This document shows positions 1 to 5,113 of a stretch of 5,113 nucleotides of DNA, piece by piece. Position 1 is the first letter of the stretch. Every line of letters starts with the position of its first letter. This DNA comes from an uncultured Bacteroidales bacterium (GTDB taxonomy: Bacteria > Bacteroidota > Bacteroidia > Bacteroidales > Bacteroidaceae), in NCBI GenBank assembly GCA_945788445.1, contig CALZMA010000088.1:1-5113 (forward strand). Direction: 5' to 3'. The notes beneath the pieces are model-generated. The model saw nothing but the letters and a program-made list of their open reading frames with translations. It had not been told where the DNA came from and searched no databases. The position numbers were made by a program, and so were the translations under genes.

Positions 1-778
1 CCACACCGAGGCCGCCATCGACTTGGCCCGCCTCGCCGGCATGCAGCCCGCCGCCTGCCTCATCGAAATCCTCAATGAGGACGGCACCATGGCCCGCATG
101 CCCCAGCTCCAGGAGATTGCCCGCGAAGAGGGCCTCCACATCATCTCCATCCGCGACCTCATCGCTTACCGCCTCCAGAACGAGTGCCTCGTGGAGCAGG
201 GCGAGGAGGTAGACATGCCCACCGCACACGGCCACTTCCGCCTCATCCCCTTCCGCCAGAAGAGCAACCGCCTCGAACACGTGGCCCTCATCAAGGGCAC
301 TTGGGAACCCGACGAACCCATCCTCGTGCGTGTCCACTCTTCCTGCGTCACGGGCGACATCTTCGGCTCGGAGCGCTGCGACTGCGGCGAACAGCTCCAC
401 AAGGCCATGGAACTCATCGAGAAGGAGGGCAAGGGCGTGGTGCTCTACCTCAACCAGGAAGGCCGCGGCATCGGACTGATGGCCAAGATTGCCGCCTACA
501 AGCTCCAGGAGCAGGGCTACGACACCGTCGATGCCAACGTACACCTCGGCTACGACCCCGACGAGCGCGACTACGGCGTGGGCGCACAAATCCTCGGCCT
601 CCTCGGCGTGCGCAAGATGCGTCTGCTCACCAACAATCCCGTGAAGCGCGTGGGCCTCGAGGCTTATGGACTCGAAATTGCCGAAAACGTGCCCATCGAA
701 ATCACTCCCAATCCCTACAACGAGCGTTATCTCCAGACAAAGAAGGAACGCATGGGCCACACGCTCCACTTGAAATAA
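1..778 (+). CDS. ribBA: Bifunctional 3,4-dihydroxy-2-butanone 4-phosphate synthase / GTP cyclohydrolase II (RibBA), 5' end missing
   Basis: Cytosolic enzyme that starts both branches of riboflavin synthesis: ribulose 5-phosphate to dihydroxybutanone phosphate (RibB part), and GTP to a diaminopyrimidine with loss of formate (RibA part). The frame is already open at base 2 and runs 258 codons to TAA at 776-778. RibBA is usually about 400 residues, so roughly 140 N-terminal residues lie upstream. The visible RibB tail begins with HTEAA (2-16); its His (2-4) and the Glu at 65-67 are 21 residues apart, the spacing of the metal-binding His153 and Glu174 of E. coli RibB. The RibA domain starts near base 210. 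It has the zinc cysteines SSC-x10-CDC (codons at 344, 377 and 383), the NQEGRGIGL motif (about 452-478) and [12 protein letters not shown] (about 620-655). The in-frame TTG at 23 and ATG at 41 are internal codons, not starts. No lesion is seen. Any FMN-riboswitch or promoter control would be upstream of the window. Confidence 0.96.
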   Translation, partial: HTEAAIDLARLAGMQPAACLIEILNEDGTMARMPQLQEIAREEGLHIISIRDLIAYRLQNECLVEQGEEVDMPTAHGHFRLIPFRQKSNRLEHVALIKGTWEPDEPILVRVHSSCVTGDIFGSERCDCGEQLHKAMELIEKEGKGVVLYLNQEGRGIGLMAKIAAYKLQEQGYDTVDANVHLGYDPDERDYGVGAQILGLLGVRKMRLLTNNPVKRVGLEAYGLEIAENVPIEITPNPYNERYLQTKKERMGHTLHLK

Positions 779-794
779 CGGCCTGCCGTCCCGA

Positions 795-822
795 GGGCTT
801 TCCCGTACGGGGCTTTCCCCGT
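795..822 (+). other. Tandem GC-rich motif with a small hairpin in the ribBA-to-Bax-inhibitor spacer
   Basis: The motif gggctttccc(c)gt occurs twice side by side, at 795-806 and 810-822. The second copy lies in a stem-loop, ACGGGG-CTTT-CCCCGT (807-822), with 6 perfect base pairs and a 4-base loop. It begins 29 bases after the ribBA stop. No T-run follows, so it is not a standard intrinsic terminator. It could be a weak attenuator or processing site between two co-transcribed genes, or simply a feature of a GC-rich spacer. Confidence 0.4.
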
Positions 823-877
823 CGTCCCGCTTCTCGCTTCGCGCCGGTCCATGTTTTACACTTAAATCCCTACAACA

Positions 878-1600
878 ATGACTCCGCAAGAGAATCCCTA
901 CGGCTACAACGTCTATTCCGGCGCGCAGGCCCGCTCCATCGCCTTTCCCGCCCTCATGACGAAGGTCTATCTCTGGATGACCCTCGCCTTGGTCATGACA
1001 GCCATGACGGCCTACATCGTGATGGGCAGTGAGGACCTCCTTTTCAGCATCATCTCCAGCAAGCCGCTCTTCATCGGTATCCTCGTGGCCGAATTTATCG
1101 TCGTGGTGGCTACTACAGCTGCCATCCACAGCCTCTCCTTCCCTGTGGCCGGACTGCTCTTCGCCCTTTATTCCATCCTCAACGGCGTGACGATGTCCGT
1201 TGTCTTGTTTGCCTACACAGCCGAGAGCGTGGCCGCCACTTTCTTCGTGACGGCAGGCACCTTCGGCGCCATGTCGCTTTTCGGCTTCGTGGTGAAGCGC
1301 GACCTTTCGACCATCGGGCGTTTCCTCATCATGGCCCTCTTTGGTCTCATCATAGCCTCGCTGGTGAACATGTTTATGGAGAGCGGTCCGCTTGCCACGC
1401 TCTTGAACTACGCAGGTGTGCTGATCTTCTGCGGCCTGACAGCCTACGACACGCAGAAGATGAAGGGCATACTCATGCAGTGTGAGTCGGAGACGGACGA
1501 CAGCGCGCAGAAAATCGCCCTCCTCTGCAGCCTCAATCTTTACCTCGACTTCGTGAACCTCTTCCTCTATCTCCTTCGCTTCATGGGCAAGCGCAAGTAG
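878..1600 (+). CDS. Bax inhibitor-1/YccA (UPF0005) family inner-membrane protein
   Basis: 240-residue multi-pass membrane protein of the BI-1/TMBIM family. Hydrophobic stretches at about residues 29-50, 62-82, 88-110, 117-139, 147-166, 174-190 and 214-235 fit the family's seven helices. The hallmark segments are present: LIFCGLTAYDTQKMK (182-196) and LYLDFVNLFLYLLR (221-234). Their acidic residues D191 and D224 match the two conserved Asp residues which, in Bacillus YetJ, form the pH-sensing pair tied to calcium leak. The Tyr-rich N-terminus before helix 1 (residues 1-28) is soluble and there is no cleavable signal peptide. The ATG at 878 is preceded by an A-rich leader without Shine-Dalgarno sequence. 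It is the only plausible start, since the next Met is residue 27 at the edge of helix 1. It lies 99 bases after ribBA and 51 before aspC. In bacteria the physiological role is poorly defined: E. coli YccA modulates FtsH, YetJ leaks Ca2+. The exact function here is not determinable. Confidence 0.93.
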   Translation: MTPQENPYGYNVYSGAQARSIAFPALMTKVYLWMTLALVMTAMTAYIVMGSEDLLFSIISSKPLFIGILVAEFIVVVATTAAIHSLSFPVAGLLFALYSILNGVTMSVVLFAYTAESVAATFFVTAGTFGAMSLFGFVVKRDLSTIGRFLIMALFGLIIASLVNMFMESGPLATLLNYAGVLIFCGLTAYDTQKMKGILMQCESETDDSAQKIALLCSLNLYLDFVNLFLYLLRFMGKRK

Positions 1601-1651
1601 GCGCAGGGGATTATCTTTCTGACAAACCAACCTAAAACCAATCTGAACAAT

Positions 1652-2839
1652 ATGCTTTCAACTCTCGTACAGCGTCTGGCTCCTTCCGCCACCCTGGCCA
1701 TGTCGCAAAAGAGCGCCGAACTCAAGGCCCAAGGGGTCGATGTGATTAACCTCTCTGTCGGCGAGCCCGACTTCAATACGCCCGACCACATCAAGGAGGC
1801 TGCGAAGAAGGCAGTGGACGAAAACTATTCGCGCTACTCTCCCGTGGCCGGGTATCCCGCCCTCCGTCAGGCTGTGGTAGACAAACTGAAAAACGAGAAC
1901 GGCCTGGACTATACGCCCGAGCAGATCGTTTGTTCCAACGGTGCCAAGCAGTGTGTCTGCAATGCCGTCATGGCCCTCGTCTCCCCGGGCGAGGAAGTCA
2001 TCATCCCCGCTCCCTATTGGGTGAGCTACCCGCAGATGGTGCTCATGGCCGACGGCAAGCCCGTCTTCGTGGAGGCCGGCATTGAACAGGACTTCAAGAT
2101 TACGCCCGCCCAGCTCGAAGAGGCCATCACGGCCCGCACCAAGGCCATCATCCTCTGTTCGCCGAGCAACCCCACGGGTGCCGTTTACAGCCAGGAGGAA
2201 CTCGAGGCCCTGGCCGAGGTGCTCCGCCGCCACGAGCACGTCTACGTCATCAGCGACGAAATCTACGAGCACATCAACTACGTGGGCTGCCACGCCTCCA
2301 TCGCCCGCTGCGAAGGCATGTACGACCGCACCATCGTCATCAACGGTGTGTCGAAGGCCTACGCCATGACGGGCTGGCGCATCGGTTTCTGTGCTGCACC
2401 CCTCGCCCTGGCCAAGGCTTGCAGCAAGCTCCAGGGCCAGTACACCAGCGGTCCCTGCTCCGTGAGCCAGGTGGCTGCGACCGTGGCCTTTGCCGGTCCG
2501 CAGGAATGTGTCGAGGAAATGCGCCAGGCCTTTGCCCGCCGCAAGGACCTCATTGTCCGCCTCGCCCGCGAAATCCCCGGCCTCGAGGTAAACGAGCCTC
2601 ACGGTGCCTTCTACCTCTTCCCGAAGTGCAGCAGCTTCTTTGGCAAGAGCAACGGCGAGTATGTCATCAACAACTCCACGGACTTCGCCCTCTATCTCCT
2701 CGAAGTGGGCCACGTGGCTACGGTAGGCGGCGACGCTTTCGGCTCTCCCGAATGCTTCCGCATGAGCTACGCCACCAGCGACGAGAACATCGTCGAAGCC
2801 ATGGAGCGCATCAAGCAGGCCCTCGCCCAGCTGAGCTAA
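1652..2839 (+). CDS. aspC: Aspartate aminotransferase, class I (fold-type I PLP enzyme, subgroup Ib-like)
   Basis: 395-residue cytosolic PLP enzyme that interconverts aspartate and 2-oxoglutarate with oxaloacetate and glutamate, linking the TCA cycle to Asp-family amino acids. Length matches the family. Visible active-site landmarks, by residue: GEPDF (37-41), SNGAKQ (95-100), PYWVSYP (121-127), SNPTG with N173, SDEIY with D202 (pairs with the PLP ring nitrogen) and Y205, SKAYAMTGWRIGF with K235 (Schiff-base Lys) and R243, and CFRMSYAT with R370 (binds the substrate alpha-carboxylate). K99 in GAKQ corresponds to the Lys that contacts the distal carboxylate in Thermus-type subgroup Ib enzymes. 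Some relatives also transaminate prephenate; that cannot be settled from sequence alone. The ATG at 1652 gives the usual N-terminus leading into LAPSATLAMSQKSAELKAQG. Its leader is A-rich with no Shine-Dalgarno. Gene end is TAA at 2837-2839. The gap of 51 bases from the upstream gene allows co-transcription. There is no compact terminator right behind it; structured repeats follow. Confidence 0.96.
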   Translation: MLSTLVQRLAPSATLAMSQKSAELKAQGVDVINLSVGEPDFNTPDHIKEAAKKAVDENYSRYSPVAGYPALRQAVVDKLKNENGLDYTPEQIVCSNGAKQCVCNAVMALVSPGEEVIIPAPYWVSYPQMVLMADGKPVFVEAGIEQDFKITPAQLEEAITARTKAIILCSPSNPTGAVYSQEELEALAEVLRRHEHVYVISDEIYEHINYVGCHASIARCEGMYDRTIVINGVSKAYAMTGWRIGFCAAPLALAKACSKLQGQYTSGPCSVSQVAATVAFAGPQECVEEMRQAFARRKDLIVRLAREIPGLEVNEPHGAFYLFPKCSSFFGKSNGEYVINNSTDFALYLLEVGHVATVGGDAFGSPECFRMSYATSDENIVEAMERIKQALAQLS

Positions 2840-2862
2840 GGCGCGCTTGGGATGGGTTGTGG

Positions 2863-2894
2863 GCATCGCGAGGAGTTTTTCCCGGTTGCGATGC
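2863..2894 (+). other. Stem-loop just downstream of aspC
   Basis: GCATCGC (2863-2869) is the exact reverse complement of GCGATGC (2888-2894), giving a 7-bp stem with an 18-base loop that contains a run of five T. It starts 24 bases after the aspC stop codon. The T-run is in the loop rather than after the stem, so this is not a classical intrinsic terminator, but the position suits a 3'-end stabilising or Rho-related structure. Chance occurrence is possible. Confidence 0.35.
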
Positions 2895-2964
2895 TGACTG
2901 ATGACGTAGCCGATTTCGCTTGTTGTTTGGGTGGAAGCAGGGTGTCGGAAGCCCGCATTGACAA

Positions 2965-3068
2965 CAAGCGTTCAAGGCAAGGGCTGAAAGCCCGGCCTTC
3001 AGCCCATAGCCCAGGGGGAAGCCCTGGGTTGCACCCCAATACCTACGATGAGCCCTGTAGGGGCGGCA
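2965..3068 (+). repeat. Left arm of a long imperfect inverted repeat (REP-like intergenic element)
   Basis: Outer block 2965-3012 matches the reverse complement of 3153-3200 at 45 of 48 positions without gaps. Inner block 3046-3068 matches the reverse complement of 3098-3120 at 21 of 23. The middle block, 3013-3045, has diverged. The arm also folds on itself: GGGCT-GAA-AGCCC (2981-2993), CCCAGGG-GGAAG-CCCTGGG (3010-3028) and GCCC-TGTAG-GGGC (3052-3064). Weak pairing continues into the 29-base centre, leaving a loop around 3081-3086. The forward translation contains RQGLKARPSAHSP, which also appears when the other arm is read on the minus strand; this reflects repeat identity, not a gene. From memory, similar strings appear as spurious hypothetical proteins in many Bacteroidales genomes, suggesting a dispersed repeat family. 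That link is inference. Confidence 0.85.
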
Positions 3069-3097
3069 TCTCTATACATACGCTCAATGTGTAAAGC

Positions 3098-3200
3098 TGC
3101 CGTCCTTACAGGGCTCATCGCGCGTAGCCGGCCTAACCTGGGGCCTCCCCTCGGGCTATGGGCTGAAGGTCGGGCTTTCAGTCCTTGCCTTGGACGCTTG
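3098..3200 (-). repeat. Right arm of the long imperfect inverted repeat
   Basis: Inverted partner of 2965-3068, one base shorter because of a gap in the diverged middle (3121-3152). Where the left arm has CCCAGGG/CCCTGGG, this arm has a different but equivalent small hairpin, GGGG-CCT-CCCC (3140-3150). The sequences changed but a local stem was kept, which suggests structure is what matters. If transcribed from either side, the two arms would pair into a stem of roughly 100 bp with an internal bulge. The pair sits between two convergent genes, a typical site for REP-like elements. No transposase or target-site duplication is visible in the window. Confidence 0.85.
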
Positions 3201-3234
3201 AAGCCCAATGCAGGCAATAGGAATTCTCCAGGCT

Positions 3235-3299
3235 CATTGTCCTTTCGGACCACGCATGCAATGCTTGTTGTCCTTATGGCGGACAATGGCACGAATGCC
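3235..3299. other. Cluster of nested and competing dyads between the long palindrome and the terminator
   Basis: CATTGTCC (3235-3242) is the exact reverse complement of GGACAATG (3281-3288). Inside it are GTCC-TTTC-GGAC (3239-3250), GCAT-GCA-ATGC (3254-3264) and TTGTCC-TTATGGC-GGACAA (3268-3286), followed by GGCA-CGAA-TGCC (3288-3299) and a short T-run. The outer stem and the two inner GTCC-type stems share bases, so they are alternatives. No open frame here looks coding. This is probably part of the same repeat-derived spacer. Confidence 0.45.
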
Positions 3300-3319
3300 G
3301 TTTTCTCCAAGGTGTGCGA

Positions 3320-3362
3320 CACAATAAAAGGAGGTTCCGCGAAGAAACCTCCTTTTATTGTG
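3320..3362. terminator. Strong bidirectional intrinsic terminator between convergent aspC and ndh
   Basis: ACAATAAAAGGAGGTT (3321-3336) pairs perfectly with 3346-3361, and C3320 pairs with G3362, giving a 17-bp stem around a 9-base loop (3337-3345). The core GGAGGTT/AACCTCC is flanked by AAAA/TTTT, so on either strand the descending arm ends in a T-rich tract. It lies 28 bases beyond the ndh stop and is clearly placed to end ndh transcripts. It is also the first convincing terminator reached from aspC, 480 bases past that gene's stop. Confidence 0.9.
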
Positions 3363-3390
3363 CGTTGTGTCCGTGGCCTTGCGGCTGCGG

Positions 3391-4770
3391 TTATTTCTTT
3401 TCTGCGTGTTTTACGTCCTCCGAGCCTTCGCTCAGCAGGTCCGTGCCCCAGTGGGTCGAGGCCAAGCGCTGTTCGCGTTCGATGACCTCCTTCGCCTTCT
3501 TGGCGTAGATGATCATGCGGAGCGACTGGGCGTACGACATATAGTTCCAGAGCCAGTTGAAGAGGACAATTATCTTGTTGCGCACGCCGAGGATGGAGCG
3601 CAGGTGGACCACCAACCAGAGCAGCCAAGCCAGGAAACCGCCGAACTTCATCTTGCTGAACTCTGCCACGGCGCGGTTGCGGCCAACGGTGGCCATGGTG
3701 CCGAGGTTGCGGTAGTGGAAGGGCTTCATTTCCTTTCCTTCGGCCAGGCGCTTGAGGTTCTTGGCCAGGAGGTTACCCTGCTGGATAGCCACCTGTGCGA
3801 GCTGCGGGTGTCCGCCGGGCCAGTTGGCGTCGCCTTCGGGCATGATGCACTGGTCGCCGATGCTGAACACGCCGTCGAGGCCCTCTACCTGGTTGAAGGC
3901 ATTCACCACGATGCGTCGGCCGCGGCCCAGGTGCTTCTCGTCGAGGTTGCCCACGGGTTGTGCCATCACACCGCTCACCCAGATGAACGTACGCGTGGCG
4001 ATGGAGCTGCCGTCCTTCAGCATCACGGTGTGGTTCTGGTAGTCCGTCACCATTTTGCCGAGCAGCACGTTCACGCCCATTGTGCGGAGGTACTGTTCCA
4101 CCTTTGCGCTCGACTCTTCGCTCAGGGCGGGGAGCAGGCGCTGACCGGCCTCGATGAGGTAGATGTGCATGAGCGAGGTGGGGAGGTCGGGGTAGTCCTT
4201 CGGCAGCACATAGTTCTTCATTTCGCTCAGAGCGCCGGCGATTTCAACGCCCGTGGCGCCGCCGCCCACGATGACGACGTTGAGCAGTTCCTGGCGCTCC
4301 GTGTCGGTGGCGCAGGTGAGGGCGCGTTCGAAGTTGTCCAAGAGTGCGTTGCGCAGGCCCATGGCTTCGCTCACGTTCTTCATGGGCATGGCCTCGGCCT
4401 CTACGTTCTTGTTGCCGAAGAAGTTCGTCGTGGCGCCCGCGGCGAGCACGAGGTAGTCATACTTCACCTTACCGATGGACGTCTGGATAATCTTGTGTTC
4501 GGGGAAGATGGACCGCACTTCCGCCATGCGGTAGAAGAAGTTCTTGCGCTTCTGGAAAATCTTGCGGAAGGGGAAGGAGATGGAGCTGGGCTCGATGCCG
4601 GCCGATGCAATCTGATAAATGAGCGGCGGGAACTGATGGTAGTTGTTCCGGTCGATGAGCACGACTTGGAAATCCGAGTTGCGCAGTTTGTTGGCCAGCT
4701 TCAGGCCACCGAAACCGCCACCTACAATTACCACTCTCTTCTTGTCTGTTTTGGGAAGGTTAAAGCTCAT
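3391..4770 (-). CDS. ndh: Type II NADH:quinone oxidoreductase (NDH-2), single-subunit FAD enzyme
   Basis: 459-residue peripheral membrane flavoprotein that passes electrons from NADH to the quinone pool (menaquinone in Bacteroidota) without pumping ions. Domains by residue: FAD-binding Rossmann motif VVIVGGGFGGL (13-23) with the acidic end of the second strand at D40; NNYHQFPPLIYQIASAGIEP (42-61); YDYLVLAAGATTNFFG (104-119); NAD-binding Rossmann motif VVIVGGGATGVE (165-176); second FAD motif GVFSIGDQC (300-308) with D306; and the AQVAIQQG quinone-site motif (325-332). C-terminal hydrophobic, probably amphipathic helices at about 378-394 and 400-421 would dock it on the membrane; the final 30 residues are charged. 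Length is normal and no lesion is seen. The ATG at 4768-4770 gives MSFNLPKTDKKRVV directly before the first beta strand, as expected, and no Shine-Dalgarno is visible. It is convergent with aspC. The closest alternatives in the pyridine nucleotide-disulphide reductase superfamily fit less well because of the quinone motif and C-terminal helices. Confidence 0.95.
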   Translation of the reverse strand: MSFNLPKTDKKRVVIVGGGFGGLKLANKLRNSDFQVVLIDRNNYHQFPPLIYQIASAGIEPSSISFPFRKIFQKRKNFFYRMAEVRSIFPEHKIIQTSIGKVKYDYLVLAAGATTNFFGNKNVEAEAMPMKNVSEAMGLRNALLDNFERALTCATDTERQELLNVVIVGGGATGVEIAGALSEMKNYVLPKDYPDLPTSLMHIYLIEAGQRLLPALSEESSAKVEQYLRTMGVNVLLGKMVTDYQNHTVMLKDGSSIATRTFIWVSGVMAQPVGNLDEKHLGRGRRIVVNAFNQVEGLDGVFSIGDQCIMPEGDANWPGGHPQLAQVAIQQGNLLAKNLKRLAEGKEMKPFHYRNLGTMATVGRNRAVAEFSKMKFGGFLAWLLWLVVHLRSILGVRNKIIVLFNWLWNYMSYAQSLRMIIYAKKAKEVIEREQRLASTHWGTDLLSEGSEDVKHAEKK

Positions 4771-4847
4771 AGCGCAGTGTGCATATTATACCGAGGAAGT
4801 GCTTCGCCGCGGCGTCTGCGGGGGCGCTGAGCGACTCAAATCCCGTG

Positions 4848-4880
4848 TGAAATTAGTGTTTCAAAGTTGTTACGCACAAA
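4848..4880 (-). promoter_or_regulatory. Weak candidate Bacteroidota-type promoter for ndh
   Basis: On the minus strand TTTG (4880-4877) is followed after 21 bases by TAATTTCA (4855-4848). The Bacteroidota primary-sigma consensus is TTTG, about 19-21 bases, then TAnnTTTG; here the last two bases of the second box differ. It lies in the AT-rich part of the ndh upstream region and would give a leader of about 70 bases. The partial match and short motifs make chance likely. Confidence 0.25.
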
Positions 4881-4908
4881 GTTCGTGCTTTCTTTTGTAC
4901 GAAGTGTT

Positions 4909-4962
4909 ATTTTTTGAGAAAAAATGTCGTTCCTTGTTGATTTTTAGCCATGACGGGAACGA
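4909..4962. promoter_or_regulatory. AT-rich palindrome and adjacent dyad upstream of ndh
   Basis: ATTTTTT-GAG-AAAAAAT (4909-4925) is a perfect 7-bp palindrome made only of A and T around a 3-base centre. Right next to it TCGTTCC (4927-4933) is the exact reverse complement of GGAACGA (4956-4962), with a 22-base gap. Both lie in a conspicuously AT-rich island (about 4850-4975) in otherwise GC-rich DNA. The position upstream of ndh suits an upstream promoter/A-tract element or a regulator site. No regulator can be named. Confidence 0.35.
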
Positions 4963-5003
4963 AATGATACGCTAATGTGGCATTTGGCCGCAGCTTCCGC
5001 GCG

Positions 5004-5034
5004 TGTTTCCTTTCCCTTCAGGAAACAGAAGGGA
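5004..5034. other. Two mutually exclusive hairpins downstream of the right-edge gene
   Basis: TGTTTCC (5004-5010) pairs with GGAAACA (5021-5027), while TCCCTTC (5013-5019) pairs with GAAGGGA (5028-5034). Each is a perfect 7-bp stem, but they interlock: the loop of each contains one arm of the other. They begin 28 bases past the stop of the partial minus-strand gene. No T-run follows on the minus strand, so a standard intrinsic terminator is not supported; a pseudoknot or switch-like pairing is possible. Confidence 0.4.
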
Positions 5035-5062
5035 GGTGGAGCCGGCCCGATGGCCCCCGGTA

Positions 5063-5113
5063 TTAGAGCAACACCCAGCCCGCGATGCCGCAGAGCAGCA
5101 CCATGAAGGCGGC
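5063..5113 (-). CDS. C-terminal end of an unidentified gene, hydrophobic tail (partial)
   Basis: Reading the minus strand inward from the window edge, a frame with no internal stop runs for 16 codons and ends in TAA (5065-5063). It gives AAFMVLLCGIAGWVLL, which looks like a terminal transmembrane helix. Codons follow the C- and G-ending bias of the neighbouring genes (GCC, TTC, GTG, CTG, CTC, GGC). It has the same orientation as ndh and would lie upstream of it, 293 bases from its start codon. The family cannot be recognised from so little. A 16-codon open frame can arise by chance, so the call rests on composition and codon choice. Confidence 0.45.
   Translation of the reverse strand, partial: AAFMVLLCGIAGWVLL

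Noticed and set aside
184..1032. 282-codon plus-strand frame overlapping ribBA and the Bax-inhibitor gene
   Set aside because: Arg/Pro/His-rich shadow frame that crosses two clear genes in other frames.
1612..1619. TATCTTTC in front of aspC as a TAnnTTTG promoter box
   Set aside because: The last base mismatches and there is no TTTG-like upstream box at the right distance; a short motif like this is expected by chance.
1658..2866. 402-codon open frame on the minus strand across aspC
   Set aside because: It lies entirely antisense to a gene with all aspartate aminotransferase motifs. Its translation is low-complexity (rich in A, G, V, D, H), as expected for the shadow of a GC-rich, C-ending codon pattern.
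2840..3390. CRISPR array, tRNA or insertion sequence in the large spacer
   Set aside because: The repeats are inverted and only two, with no regularly spaced direct repeats. No cloverleaf or transposase frame was found, and no terminal target duplication could be identified.
2999..3628. Open frames through the palindrome (minus 2999-3628, plus 2852-3094 and 3048-3485) as hypothetical proteins
   Set aside because: They run through the repeat arms, the terminator and in part the ndh coding region. Both arms yield the same peptide string in opposite orientations, which shows repeat translation rather than genes.
4785..4790. TATAAT on the minus strand just upstream of ndh
   Set aside because: It looks like an E. 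coli -10 box, but Bacteroidota use a different consensus, and it would leave a leader of only a few bases before the ATG at 4770.
3358..4830. 490-codon open frame on the plus strand across ndh
   Set aside because: Shadow of ndh: compositionally biased (H, A, V, E, L), with no recognisable motif, whereas the minus strand has the full set of NDH-2 motifs.

Overview
The window looks like a chromosomal segment from a GC-rich member of the Bacteroidota, most likely order Bacteroidales. Two things point there. The protein sequences resemble Bacteroides/Prevotella-type RibBA, aspartate aminotransferase and type II NADH dehydrogenase. None of the visible start codons has a clear Shine-Dalgarno sequence, and the leaders in front of the Bax-inhibitor-like gene and aspC are A-rich, as is usual in that phylum. 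Codons strongly favour C in the third position. This placement rests on remembered family resemblance, not on a search.

Layout, left to right. Positions 1-778 (+) hold the 3' two-thirds of ribBA, the bifunctional riboflavin-biosynthesis enzyme; its 5' end lies outside the window. After a 99-bp GC-rich spacer with a small hairpin comes a Bax-inhibitor-1/YccA-type seven-helix membrane protein (878-1600, +). A 51-bp spacer leads to a complete class I aspartate aminotransferase (1652-2839, +). The three genes are collinear with short gaps and may be co-transcribed, but no shared function is obvious. On the opposite strand a complete type II NADH:quinone oxidoreductase (3391-4770, -) converges on aspC. 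At the right edge, 5063-5113 (-) appears to be the last 16 codons of another minus-strand gene ending in a hydrophobic segment.

The 551-bp convergent spacer 2840-3390 is the most unusual part. It contains no credible gene. It holds a very long imperfect palindrome built from two diverged inverted copies of a ~104-bp sequence (2965-3068 and 3098-3200), a second cluster of nested dyads (3235-3299), and a near-perfect 17-bp-stem bidirectional terminator (3320-3362) just past the ndh stop. The palindrome resembles dispersed REP-like intergenic repeats of Bacteroidales genomes, whose translations often appear as spurious small 'hypothetical proteins'. That identification is inference.

The 292-bp spacer 4771-5062 upstream of ndh is GC-rich near the gene and strikingly AT-rich at about 4850-4975. 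It carries a weak Bacteroidota-type promoter candidate, an A/T palindrome and a 7-bp dyad, and nearer the right edge a pair of mutually exclusive hairpins. I see no convincing new multi-gene system; the coding genes are ordinary housekeeping genes and the interest is in the non-coding structure.
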